Of a stretch of DNA of 36,989 nt, positions 16,738 through 25,315 are shown in pieces. The translations under genes and the position numbers were made by a program. The notes under the pieces were generated by a model that saw nothing but the letters and a program-made list of their open reading frames with translations, was not told the origin of the DNA and ran no database searches. Position 1 is the first letter of the stretch. Each line of letters begins with the position of its first letter. Source of the stretch: Phycisphaerae bacterium (lineage in GTDB: Bacteria; Planctomycetota; Phycisphaerae; Phycisphaerales; UBA1924); assembly GCA_002706885.1 (NCBI GenBank), contig PAKY01000019.1:1-36989 (forward strand), in the 5' to 3' direction.

Positions 16738-17988
16738 TCAGTTCGCGCTCGTCGCCACGGGAGAATCCCCCGCGACCGTCGTCGCCTCCACCGTCGCCCC
16801 GGGCCGGACCTGCATCAGGTGATCAACGATGACCCGCTCGCCCGCCGACAGCCCCGATTGCACGACCCAGTCCTGCCCCGCCCAGTCGCCGAGCGTCACG
16901 GGTCGAAGCTGTGCCGTCCCCTCGTCGTCGATGATGTAGACCGCCGCGCCGTTCGGCGTCTGAAGCACCGCCGGCTGCGGCACGACCAACGCCCCAAGCC
17001 GCGACACACCGCTCACCCGGGCGTGCACGAACTGCCCGGGACGCAGCGTTCCCTCCGCGTTCGGCACGCTCGCCCGAACCAGCGCGGTCCCCGTATTCGG
17101 ATCCACCGCAACGTCCACGTAGTCGATGTGCCCCGGCTGAGGAAGCACGCGCCCGTCGGGCAGCAGGATCTCCACGTTCAGATCCGTCACGTCAACCGCC
17201 GACACCAGCCCCTCGTCCTTCAGCCGGTCCCACCGCAGCAGATCCCGCTCGCTCACGCTGTAGCGGACGTACAACGGATCGATCCGCCGCACCGTCGCGA
17301 GAAGCGGGTCCGCGTCCGGCCCGACGTAGCTCCCCACGTCCTGCCGCCGCGCCCCGATCACGCCCGAGATCGGCGAACGAACCGTCGTGTAGTCCAGGTC
17401 GAGCTTCGCCTGCTCGATCGTCGCCCGCTGCGTCGCGACCGAGGCCGCAGCAATCCGCTGCGCCTCCTGCGCCTGCTCGAGTTCGTTCGCCGCCGCCTGC
17501 TGAAGCTCCGCGAGGTCCTTGAACCGCCTGACCTGCTGCTCGGCGCGAACGAGCTGCGCTTCCGCAGCCGCCAGCCCGGCCTCGGCCCGCCGCAGCGCGA
17601 CCTCGAACGGAATCCGGTCGATCTGGAACAGCGTCTGCCCCTTCTCGACATGATCCCCGTCCTCGAACCCGCGTTCGACCAGGAACCCGCTCACCCGAGC
17701 CCGAATCTGCACCGTCTCCGAAGGCTCCGTCTGCGCGAGATACTGCACGACCAGCGGCACGTCCTGCGGCTCGATGAGCTGCGCTCGCACCGGCACGGCG
17801 TGCGCCGCCCCCGCCGCCTCGCGAGCGGTGGGGGCGTGGTCTTCCCGCGTGAAGTGGATCGCCGCCGCCAGCACAACGCCCACCAGCGCCAGCCCAAGGG
17901 CGCCCTTCCACAGCACGTGCTTCAGGCGCGTCTCGCGAGGAGCCGTTGCCGTCCCCGCGTCGTTGTTCGTCGCCGTGTCATCCACCAT
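16738..17988 (-). CDS. RND efflux periplasmic adaptor (AcrA/MexE-like membrane fusion protein)
   Basis: Bridges the AcrB-like pump to the outer membrane channel. The ATG at 17988 has GGAGA 6 bases upstream; a longer frame exists but has no better signal. The protein is 416 residues. Residues about 25-45 form one TM anchor (VLWKGALGLALVGVVLAAA) and there is no lipobox Cys, so it is inner-membrane-anchored rather than a lipoprotein. It then shows the beta-barrel/lipoyl half (VPVRAQLIEPQDVPL, RARVSGFLVERGFEDGDHVEKGQ), an alpha-helical hairpin rich in Gln/Ala/Glu, the second lipoyl half (YTTVRSPISGVIG) and the membrane-proximal domain (SGLSAGERVIVDHLMQVRPG). Its start overlaps the outer membrane factor stop by 11 bases. 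Confidence 0.94.
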   Translation of the reverse strand: MVDDTATNNDAGTATAPRETRLKHVLWKGALGLALVGVVLAAAIHFTREDHAPTAREAAGAAHAVPVRAQLIEPQDVPLVVQYLAQTEPSETVQIRARVSGFLVERGFEDGDHVEKGQTLFQIDRIPFEVALRRAEAGLAAAEAQLVRAEQQVRRFKDLAELQQAAANELEQAQEAQRIAAASVATQRATIEQAKLDLDYTTVRSPISGVIGARRQDVGSYVGPDADPLLATVRRIDPLYVRYSVSERDLLRWDRLKDEGLVSAVDVTDLNVEILLPDGRVLPQPGHIDYVDVAVDPNTGTALVRASVPNAEGTLRPGQFVHARVSGVSRLGALVVPQPAVLQTPNGAAVYIIDDEGTAQLRPVTLGDWAGQDWVVQSGLSAGERVIVDHLMQVRPGATVEATTVAGDSPVATSAN

Positions 17989-19489
17989 TGATTGTCTCCG
18001 AGATCTGACCGACACCCACGCGGAGCTCGCCGCTGATCGGGGCGTCGTCTGGTTGCACGAATCGTCGATCCAGCATCTCGTCATCGATCACCGGCCCGGG
18101 CGTCGCGTCCGCCTCGAACACCGGCCCGCCCAGGGCGAGATAGAGATTGAGCCGTTGCCTGAGCTGCTCGAACCGCACGCTCAGCAGCAGCGACCGCGTC
18201 GAATAGTCCGACCGTCGAACCTGCTGAAGGTCCAGGATCGTCAGCAGCCCCTGGTCGTACCGGCTGATCGCCGTATCGCCGGCGCGAACGAGCCGCTCGC
18301 TCGCCGCCGCGAGGCTCTCCTCGCGAAGCCGCAGATACCGCTCGTTCGACAGCGCCGTTTCCACTTCCTCAAACGCGCGGAGCGCCACCGAGGCGAAGCG
18401 ACCGAGCGTCTGACGCTGCCGCGCCGTCGCGGCCTCCTGCGCCGCCTGAAGCCGACCGCCCTGGAACAACGGCGCCAGGATGTCCGCCGCCACCGTCGCG
18501 ATGAAGCTCGCCGGGTCGAAGATCTGCGTCAGGTTCGAGCTCAGGATCAGGCTCGGAAGCCGCGCAGCCCGCGCCGATTCCACCCGGTAGTACGCCGAGT
18601 CGACCAATGCCTCCGCCGCCCGGATGTCCGGCCGCCGCTCCAATAACTCCGTCGGCACCCCCACCGCGACCGCGCCCCCCGGCAGCGCCGGCAGCGCCGC
18701 CGGCGCCCGCTCGAGCTCCGCCGACGGATACCGCCCGAGCAGCAATTCCATCGCCCGCCGCGATTCCCGCAGCGCCGCGAGATCATCCTGCACCGCCGCT
18801 TCGGCGAGCCTGACGTTCGATTCCGCAAGGTCCGCGTCAAGGCTCGTCCCGAGCCCCGCGTCCACCCGCTGCCCCGTCGTCACCGCCGTGAACTGCTCCG
18901 CCTCGAGCAACAGACGATCGATCCGAAGCTGCTCGTTCGCCGCCGCGATGCCGAAGTAGGCTTCCGCTACTGCCGCCGCGAGCGAGTGACGCGCCTGGAT
19001 GAAATCAAGCCCCGCCGATTCCGCGACCGACCGCGAAGCCTCCCGGTTCGCGCGGAGCCGACCCCAAAGGTCCATCTCCCAGGTGACGCGGAGCCCCGCC
19101 GCGTAGGCGTCGTCCTCGTCCGACCCGTCATAGCTCGTGTACGACGTTCCTCCCGTCCCCAACACCTGCGGATACAGCAGCGACGCCGCGACCCGAAGGC
19201 TCGCCGCCGCTTCCTCGAACCGCGCCGCCGTGACGTACAAGTCCGGGTTGTTCGCCCACGCCTCGCGGACGAGAGCGTCCAGGACGGGATCCTCAAACGT
19301 CGCCAGCCAACCCGAAGCGACATCGTCACCCGAGACGCCCGCCTCGAAGACCGACTCGCTGAACCGCGCCGGCGCCCCGACCCGCCCCGTGGCAAGGTCC
19401 GCGTCGGGCGCCTGAACGCTCGCGCATCCACCCACCGTCGCGGCAAACACGCCGAGCGTCATCACCGTGGCGATACGGCCCACGCTCAT
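17978..19489 (-). CDS. RND outer membrane factor, NodT/OprM-type lipoprotein
   Basis: Trimeric outer membrane channel component, 503 residues. The signal peptide ends at a lipobox VGGC (Cys22), as in OprM and NodT. Two OEP repeats of long helices plus strands are visible: first around WEMDLWGRLRANREASR, second around ELLERRPDIRAAEALVDSAYYRVESARAARLPSL, each followed by the Asn/Asp-rich helices typical of TolC-like proteins. Its ATG overlaps the marR stop by four bases and its 3' end overlaps the adaptor start, so the order marR - OMF - adaptor - pump is tightly coupled. This gene order, with the channel before the adaptor, is less common than adaptor-pump-channel. Confidence 0.94.
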   Translation of the reverse strand: MSVGRIATVMTLGVFAATVGGCASVQAPDADLATGRVGAPARFSESVFEAGVSGDDVASGWLATFEDPVLDALVREAWANNPDLYVTAARFEEAAASLRVAASLLYPQVLGTGGTSYTSYDGSDEDDAYAAGLRVTWEMDLWGRLRANREASRSVAESAGLDFIQARHSLAAAVAEAYFGIAAANEQLRIDRLLLEAEQFTAVTTGQRVDAGLGTSLDADLAESNVRLAEAAVQDDLAALRESRRAMELLLGRYPSAELERAPAALPALPGGAVAVGVPTELLERRPDIRAAEALVDSAYYRVESARAARLPSLILSSNLTQIFDPASFIATVAADILAPLFQGGRLQAAQEAATARQRQTLGRFASVALRAFEEVETALSNERYLRLREESLAAASERLVRAGDTAISRYDQGLLTILDLQQVRRSDYSTRSLLLSVRFEQLRQRLNLYLALGGPVFEADATPGPVIDDEMLDRRFVQPDDAPISGELRVGVGQISETINGG

Positions 19490-20016
19490 GACTTGCCCCC
19501 GCGCTCGTTCTCGATCTCCGCGTGCAACCCCTCCCGGAGCTTCCGGAGCAGCTTCGTCAGCGTCTTCTGCTCACTCTTCGAGAGACTGCTCATCAGCTCC
19601 GAAAGCCGACGCGTATGCCCCGGCAGGATCCGCTTGAGCGTCTTCTCCCCCTCCGCCGTGATCTCGATCAGCGACCCCCGCCGATCGTGCTCGCACGCCG
19701 ACCGCTTCACAAGCCCGTCCCGCTCGAGCCCATCGATCAGCCCCGTGACCGTTCCCTTCGTCACGCGAGACGCCGCCGCGAGGTCCGAGTGCGTCGCCGG
19801 GCCCTCCCGATCGATCAGGTGCCCGAGCACCCGCAGCCGCCCCTCGCTGATCCCGAAGCGGTCGAGGCTGACCTGCAGGAGCGCGGTCAGCTCGTCCGCC
19901 GCCGAGCGCAGCAGGATCATCGTCATCACTTCGTCAGGATTGATCTCCGGAATCTTCCGCGTCAGCTCGCAGAGCCTGCAGTAATCCGGAATCTGAGAGG
20001 GTAACAGTTCGCCCAT
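19486..20016 (-). CDS. MarR-family transcriptional regulator with N-terminal CxxC
   Basis: Winged-helix regulator of 176 residues, probably the repressor of the efflux operon it heads. Core features: ILLRSAADELTALLQVSLDRFGISEGRLRVLGHL, the HTH (THSDLAAASRVTKGTVTGLIDGLERDGLV), the wing with KRSACEHDRRGSLIEIT, and the C-terminal dimer helix. An N-terminal extension of about 25 residues contains YCRLCE, a CxxC pair that could sense redox state or metal; this is inference. The ATG at 20016 has no Shine-Dalgarno sequence; a perfect 15-bp palindrome lies at 20019-20033 and a -10-like TACCAT at 20029-20024 would place transcription start at or next to the ATG, so the mRNA may be leaderless. An in-frame TTG at 20037 lies beyond the palindrome and is less likely. 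Confidence 0.9.
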   Translation of the reverse strand: MGELLPSQIPDYCRLCELTRKIPEINPDEVMTMILLRSAADELTALLQVSLDRFGISEGRLRVLGHLIDREGPATHSDLAAASRVTKGTVTGLIDGLERDGLVKRSACEHDRRGSLIEITAEGEKTLKRILPGHTRRLSELMSSLSKSEQKTLTKLLRKLREGLHAEIENERGGKS

Positions 20017-20018
20017 GA

Positions 20019-20033
20019 TTGGTATGGTACCAA
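20019..20033 (-). promoter_or_regulatory. Palindromic operator candidate overlapping the marR promoter
   Basis: TTGGTATGGTACCAA is a perfect inverted repeat with 6-base arms (TTGGTA/TACCAA) and a 3-base centre, the size and symmetry of MarR-family operators. On the minus strand it contains TACCAT (20029-20024), which resembles a -10 element and is correctly spaced for a start at the marR ATG (20016). Binding here would block the promoter of marR and the three efflux genes, giving autoregulation. Confidence 0.6.
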
Positions 20034-20153
20034 ACAATCAGGCGGGCGACAGATAGGCGGCGAACATTTTGGCGCCAGAGCATCGAATTCGGGTCAGACC
20101 CCGAGGGTCGCCGCCCCGTCAGCGAGCGATAACCGATAGCCGCTCTCCCGAAG

Positions 20154-20684
20154 TCAGCCCCCGATCGGAAGGCTCTCCGCCAGTCGCTCCCCGTCGGCCT
20201 GCTCGACCTCCACCCAAAGCACCGCCATGCCATCAACGTTCGACGGGACCTCGACATGCGCGTGGAACCCACCGCCCCCGCCGTCCGCCTTGGTCTTGAT
20301 CGTCCCCGTCGCCGCCCGGTCACCGATCCACAGCCGAAGCGCCGTCGGCGTCTCGCCCCCGCCGACCGTCACGTCCACCTGGGCCTCGCCGCCCGCGATC
20401 AACGCGCCGCCCACCGCCACACGCAGCGTCGAACCGCCAATTTCGACCGTCCCGACCTCGCGGGTTTCTTCGTGCCCGTGCGTGTCGACGCCGCCTCCAC
20501 TCACGTGCTCCTGCCCGCCATCATCGTGATCGTGGTCATGCCCATCGGCGCCGTGCGCATGGTCGTGATCGCCATGATCCGCGCCCGTCGTCGAGCCCGC
20601 CTCACCGCACCCGCTCAACACAAGGCCGACGCTGACCGCCGCCGCGATACCAAGCACAACGACCGAGTGAGAAAACGTCTTCAT
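20154..20684 (-). CDS. His-rich lipoprotein linked to heavy-metal RND pump (copy 2)
   Basis: Predicted periplasm-facing lipoprotein of 176 residues, paralogue of the protein at 2359-2892. The signal peptide ends at the lipobox LSGC (Cys26). Residues about 34-75 are His/Asp/Gly-rich (DHGDHDHAHGADGHDHDHDD). The conserved C-terminal domain of about 100 residues includes VGTVEIGGSTLRVAVGG, LRLWIGDRAATGTIKTKA, FHAHVEVPSNV and LWVEVEQADG, each with a counterpart in copy 1. Its ATG overlaps the RND stop by four bases, so it is the last gene of the metal operon and translationally coupled to the pump. The repeated pairing argues for a pump-associated metal chaperone or buffer. A weak stem-loop (20089-20104, TCGGG/CCCGA) follows without a T-run. 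Confidence 0.9.
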   Translation of the reverse strand: MKTFSHSVVVLGIAAAVSVGLVLSGCGEAGSTTGADHGDHDHAHGADGHDHDHDDGGQEHVSGGGVDTHGHEETREVGTVEIGGSTLRVAVGGALIAGGEAQVDVTVGGGETPTALRLWIGDRAATGTIKTKADGGGGGFHAHVEVPSNVDGMAVLWVEVEQADGERLAESLPIGG

Positions 20685-23600
20685 GATCGAAGCTCCTGTT
20701 TCGAAACACCGCCCGACGGGCGGAACACCAGCGAATACCCCGCGGGCACGACCACGAGGTTCAGAAAGGTCGACGTCAGAAGCCCGCCCAGCGTGACGAT
20801 CGCCAGCGGCGCGAGCAGTTCACTTCCCGGCTCGCCCGCCGCCAGCGCGAGCGGCGCAAGGCCAAGCGCGGCCGAGACCGCCGTCATCAGGATCGGGACC
20901 AGCCGCTCCATCGAACCCTGCACGACAGCCTCACCGACCGACGCGCCCTCCTCACGCACGAGGTGGTCATAGTGATTGACGAGCAGGATCCCGTTCCGCA
21001 CCGCGATCCCGAACAGCGTGATGAAACCCACCATGCTCGCGATCGAGATCACGGGCGGCGCGTACGGACCGCCAATCCCGATCAACGCAAGCGTGTTCGC
21101 GACCGGCCCAACTCCCTCCGCGAGCCCGTTCGTCAGGTAGATCGCCGCGATGCCGCCGATCAACGCAAGCGGCATGTTCAGCATCACCAGCAGCGCCGCC
21201 CGGATCGACCCCGTCGAGATCTGGAGCAGCAGCAGCATCACCACCGCCACGACCACCCCCGCGACCGAGATCGTCCGCGACGCCGAACGCTGCGCCTCGA
21301 ACTGCCCGCCGTACGCCACCGTCATCCCCGCCCGCCGAACGATCGGATCCACCCGCTCGCGCACGTCCGCGATCAGATCGCCGAGGTTCGATCCCTCCGC
21401 GACGTTCAGCGACACGACCGCCTTCCGCTGCGCGTTCTCACGCGTGATCAGGTTGCTCGAACGCTCCGGGCCGATGTCGGCCACGTCGCTCAGCCGCACC
21501 GTCGCCCCGCCCCGTCCGCGGAGCAAAAGGTCCCTGACCTGAGCGACCGACGCCCGCTCCTCCGCCGCCAGCCGCACCACAAGGTCGTACCGCCGCACGC
21601 CCTGGTTCACCGTGTCCACGACCTCGCCGTACACCGCTTCGCGCACCTGCTCCGCCGCGTCAGCCGGCGTCAGCCCAACAGCGGCAAGCTCCGCGTGGCG
21701 ATACCGAATCGGCAGCGACGTGATCAGCACTTCGCGGTTCGCGTTGACGTCCCGCGCCCCGGGCAGTTCGGACAACTCGCCCTCGATCGCCTTGGCGACC
21801 CGACGCAGCTCCGAGAGGTCTTCGCCGAACACGTTGATCGCGATCGCCGCTGGCGTGCCTGAAAGCACGTGGCTCAACCGATGCTCGATCGGCTGCCCGA
21901 TCATCGTCGTGATGCCGGGAATCGATCCCAGCACCCCGTCGATCGCCGCGCGGACCTCCGCGCGGTCATGCCCCGCCTCGACCGATACCTCGATCTCAGA
22001 ATTGCTCACCGGCTCCGCGTGCTCATCCCGCTCCGCGCGCCCCGTCCGTCGGGACACCGCCCGGACGCCCTCGATCTCCACCAACTGCCGCTCCACCTCC
22101 GTCGCCAGGCGATCGCTCTCGACGATCGACGTGCCGGGCGGCGCCAGCAGAAACACCGTAAACGTCCCCTCGTTGAACGACGGCAGGAACGACGTCCCGA
22201 ACGTCCCCGCCAGCCCGAGCGACGCGACCGTCACCAGCCCCGCCACGCCGAGCACCCAACCGCGCCACCGAATCGCCGCCCGCAGCGTCGGCTCGTACGC
22301 CCCCTTCAGCCAACGCACCAGGAAGCCGTCCCGATCCTCCTCGCTTCCTTCGATCCGCCCCCTCAGCAGGAACCGACACATCGCAGGGACGACGGTCAGC
22401 GCCACCACGAGCGACGCAAGGATCGACACCATGTACGTCAACGCGAGCGGCTGAAAAAACCGCCCCTCCAGCCCCTGCAGGAACAGCAGCGGGACGAACA
22501 CCATCACGATGATCACCGTCGCGAACACCATCGCCGGGCGGATCTCGTTGCTCGCGTCGAAGATCACCTCAACCGTCGCCCGCCGACGATCCTCCGGAAG
22601 CCCTCGGTTCTGCTTCAGACGTCGGAACACGTTCTCGACGTCGATGATCGCGTCATCGACCAGGACGCCGATCGCCACCGTCAACCCCCCGAGCGTCATC
22701 ACGTTCAGCCCGAGGTCCATCGCGTCCATCATCAACAGCCCGACCGCAAGCGAGATCGGGATCGCCGTCAGCGTGATGAGCGTCGTCCGCAGGTTCATCA
22801 GGAACAGCACCAGCACGACCAGCACGATCACCACCGCCTCACCCAGCACCTTCGTCACGTTGTGCACCGCGCGGTCGATGAAGTGCGACTGCCGCATCAC
22901 GTCGCGGTTGAGAACAACCCCCGCCGGAAGCGCCGCCTCGACCTGGTCAAACAAGCCGTCGAGCTCATCGGTCAATTCGAGCGTGTTCGCTCCTGGCGAC
23001 TTCTGAATCGTCAGAATCACCGCGGGCCGCCCGCCCTCCGACGCCGTGCCACGCTTGAGCGCAGGCCCCAGCCGCACGTCCGCGACCTCGCCGATCGTGA
23101 CCGGAACCCCCTCGTGGTACTTGATCAGCGTCCGCGCGATGTCCGCAGGACGCGTCACCCGGCTCTGCTGCCGGATCGGTATCTCGAAACTGTCAACGTT
23201 GACGAGGTACCCGCCGCTCGCCGTGCTGTGAGCATCGCCCGCCGCCCGAGCGACGTCCGAGATCGTCAGGCCGTACAGCCGCAGCCGCTCTTGGTCGACA
23301 TTGACTTGGTACTCCGGAAGCTCCCCGCCGATCGCCACGCACTGCGCAACCCCCGGAACCGCGAGGATCTTGTTCCGTAGCTCGAACTCCGCGTACGACC
23401 GAAGCTCCATCGGGCTCGCGCCGCCATCAGGAGCGGAAAGCGAAACCAGCATGATCTCGCCCGCGATCGACGTGATCGGCGTGATGAACGGCGCCGCGTC
23501 CTCGGGAAGACTGCCCCGCGCCGCCGAGAGCCGCTCGGCCACGAGCTGCCTCGCGTCGTAGAGATCCGTTCCCCACTCGAGATCCACCCACACGATCGAC

Positions 23601-23869
23601 AGCCCGATCGCGCTCGCGCTCCGCACGCGCCGCACGCCCGTCATCCCGTTCACCGCCGTCTCGATCGGGAACGTGACGTACTGCTCGACCTCGTCCGCCG
23701 CCAGCCCGCCCGACTCGGTCATCACCGTGACAGTGGGGGCGTTGAGTTCAGGAAACACGTCGACACTCATCCGCGGCAGCCGGTACCCCGCGTACGCGAC
23801 CACCATCACCGCCGCGATGAGCACCAGCGACGAGTACCGGAGAGAGAAACGAATGACCGCCTGCAGCAT
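20681..23869 (-). CDS. CusA/CzcA-type heavy-metal RND efflux pump (copy 2, complete)
   Basis: Complete HME-RND proton/metal antiporter, 1062 residues, inner membrane. The N-terminus MLQAVIRFSLRYSSLVLIAA forms TM1. Porter domain motifs include VDVFPELNAPTVTV and DLYDARQLVAERL. The TM4 motif VDDAIIDVENVFRRLKQ (404-420) carries the proton-relay acids, and the second half begins around VRWLKGAYEPTLRAAIRWR. It is closely similar along its whole length to the partial copy at 1-2357, apart from a four-residue insertion (LTNGLAEGVGP) and a short C-terminus. It starts three bases after the adaptor stop and overlaps the lipoprotein start. It should form a tripartite complex with the two genes upstream; which metal it exports is not evident. 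Confidence 0.96.
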   Translation of the reverse strand: MLQAVIRFSLRYSSLVLIAAVMVVAYAGYRLPRMSVDVFPELNAPTVTVMTESGGLAADEVEQYVTFPIETAVNGMTGVRRVRSASAIGLSIVWVDLEWGTDLYDARQLVAERLSAARGSLPEDAAPFITPITSIAGEIMLVSLSAPDGGASPMELRSYAEFELRNKILAVPGVAQCVAIGGELPEYQVNVDQERLRLYGLTISDVARAAGDAHSTASGGYLVNVDSFEIPIRQQSRVTRPADIARTLIKYHEGVPVTIGEVADVRLGPALKRGTASEGGRPAVILTIQKSPGANTLELTDELDGLFDQVEAALPAGVVLNRDVMRQSHFIDRAVHNVTKVLGEAVVIVLVVLVLFLMNLRTTLITLTAIPISLAVGLLMMDAMDLGLNVMTLGGLTVAIGVLVDDAIIDVENVFRRLKQNRGLPEDRRRATVEVIFDASNEIRPAMVFATVIIVMVFVPLLFLQGLEGRFFQPLALTYMVSILASLVVALTVVPAMCRFLLRGRIEGSEEDRDGFLVRWLKGAYEPTLRAAIRWRGWVLGVAGLVTVASLGLAGTFGTSFLPSFNEGTFTVFLLAPPGTSIVESDRLATEVERQLVEIEGVRAVSRRTGRAERDEHAEPVSNSEIEVSVEAGHDRAEVRAAIDGVLGSIPGITTMIGQPIEHRLSHVLSGTPAAIAINVFGEDLSELRRVAKAIEGELSELPGARDVNANREVLITSLPIRYRHAELAAVGLTPADAAEQVREAVYGEVVDTVNQGVRRYDLVVRLAAEERASVAQVRDLLLRGRGGATVRLSDVADIGPERSSNLITRENAQRKAVVSLNVAEGSNLGDLIADVRERVDPIVRRAGMTVAYGGQFEAQRSASRTISVAGVVVAVVMLLLLQISTGSIRAALLVMLNMPLALIGGIAAIYLTNGLAEGVGPVANTLALIGIGGPYAPPVISIASMVGFITLFGIAVRNGILLVNHYDHLVREEGASVGEAVVQGSMERLVPILMTAVSAALGLAPLALAAGEPGSELLAPLAIVTLGGLLTSTFLNLVVVPAGYSLVFRPSGGVSKQELRS

Positions 23870-23872
23870 CGC

Positions 23873-25315
23873 TCAGTCCTCCCCCTCGTGGAATGTCCCG
23901 TCCGAGTGGAAGTGCCCCCCCTTCTGGATCGAGCCGCTCGTCGCCAGCATGAGCTGGAACGCCCCGTCGAGCACGACCTCGTCCCCATCCCGCACCCCGC
24001 TCAGCAGCGCCACCCAGCGCCCGTCGTCCTTCCCGAGATCCGCCTCCATGCGGATCACCTCGTTCGGATTCGCCGGATCCCGCCGGAAGATCACGGGCGT
24101 CAGCCCGTCCCGCTGCACCGCCGCGAGCGGAATCGAAAGCTCCGCCGCCGCCGTCGCGTCCGTGACGATCTCGAGCTGCGCCGACACCCCGGGCCGCGCC
24201 CACCCCAGAAGCTCATCCGGAACGACGAACAGATCGAGCGTCCGATCGTTCGGATCCCCCGCCAGCCCAAGCGAGAGCGTCCCGGTCATCTGCTCGTGCA
24301 GCGCCACCGCCCGACCCGCCGCCGTCGGCGTCGGCGGAACGATCCGCGAAGGCAACCCCTCGCGCAACACGCCCAGGTCGCTCTGAAGCCCCGACGCCCG
24401 AAACCGCAACCGCTCCGGCTGAACGACAGTCACCACCGCCGACTTCTCGTCCGCCCACGACCCGTTCGTCAACCCGAGCGACTCGACCACGCCCGCCTCG
24501 GTCGCTACCACCTCGATCGCGTCGATCGCGGCCCACCGAGGTACGCCGCCCTCCGTTCGAGTCAACGAATCGACCGATTCCGACGCCACCGCCGCCGCCG
24601 ACCCAAGCAGGTACGAACGCCGCGCCCGCGCCGCCTCGAGCCCGGCCTCCGCTTCCCGCCGACCCGCCCGAAGCTCCGCCTTTTTCTCGACCACGCTCGC
24701 CAGATCGGCCCGCGTCGTCGAGAGCGAAGCGCGCGCTTCGGCGATCTGATCCACGCGACCACCACCCGCCTCGCGGATCGCGTCGAGCTGCGCCACGCGC
24801 TCCTCCCAGACCGCGGTGCTCTCCCGCAGACTCCGCTCATGTTCCTCGTGCGCTTCGAGCAGCGGGCCAAACGTCTCCAGCCGCGCCACCAGCCGATCCA
24901 CCTCCGCGTCCGCGCTCGCAAGCTCCCCCTGCATCTCCCGCCACGCCGGCGAGTCGATCCGATACAACGCCGTCCCCGCCTCCACCCTGTCGAACTGCTC
25001 CACCAGCAACTCCACCCGCCCCGGAATCGCCGTCCGGTACTCCCGACGCGCCGTCGGCAAGTACTCAAACCGCCCCGGCGCCCGCAGCGTCTCCTCCACC
25101 CGACGCCGCTCCACCGTCACGAACGTGATGCCAAGGTTCCGACGCACCGCCGCCGAAACGGCGACCCGATTCGAATCCGCCGCCACCGCCTCAACGTGGT
25201 CGTCCCCGCCATGCTCGTCGTGATCATCAGCGCCCGACCCGCGACCACACCCACCAACCATCGACATCGCCGCGACAGCCGCCGCGACCGCAACAACACG
25301 TCGTAGCGAACTCAT
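23873..25315 (-). CDS. Heavy-metal RND periplasmic adaptor (CusB/CzcB-like), lipoprotein
   Basis: 480-residue adaptor joining the CusA-type pump to its outer membrane channel. The signal peptide ends with the lipobox VGGC (Cys23), so it is membrane-anchored by lipid. A His/Asp-rich linker follows (DDHDEHGGDDHVEAV), and the far C-terminus is again His-containing (GGHFHSDGTFHEGED). Both are plausible metal-handling tails, as in CzcB. Central domains: the first lipoyl/barrel half (APGRFEYLPTARREYRTAIPGRVELL), a long coiled-coil hairpin (about 125-255) and the second half (EVVATEAGVVESLGLTNGSW). Its ATG overlaps the outer membrane factor stop by four bases. Confidence 0.94.
   Translation of the reverse strand: MSSLRRVVAVAAAVAAMSMVGGCGRGSGADDHDEHGGDDHVEAVAADSNRVAVSAAVRRNLGITFVTVERRRVEETLRAPGRFEYLPTARREYRTAIPGRVELLVEQFDRVEAGTALYRIDSPAWREMQGELASADAEVDRLVARLETFGPLLEAHEEHERSLRESTAVWEERVAQLDAIREAGGGRVDQIAEARASLSTTRADLASVVEKKAELRAGRREAEAGLEAARARRSYLLGSAAAVASESVDSLTRTEGGVPRWAAIDAIEVVATEAGVVESLGLTNGSWADEKSAVVTVVQPERLRFRASGLQSDLGVLREGLPSRIVPPTPTAAGRAVALHEQMTGTLSLGLAGDPNDRTLDLFVVPDELLGWARPGVSAQLEIVTDATAAAELSIPLAAVQRDGLTPVIFRRDPANPNEVIRMEADLGKDDGRWVALLSGVRDGDEVVLDGAFQLMLATSGSIQKGGHFHSDGTFHEGED

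Noticed and set aside
19926-20037. Alternative marR starts at TTG 20037 and ATG 19926
   Set aside because: The TTG would place the palindrome inside the coding region, and the ATG at 19926 has no ribosome binding site and removes the CxxC segment; 20016 fits the promoter layout best.
20089-20104. Stem-loop TCGGG/CCCGA as terminator of the metal operon
   Set aside because: Only five base pairs and no T-run; mentioned in the lipoprotein entry but not listed as a feature.
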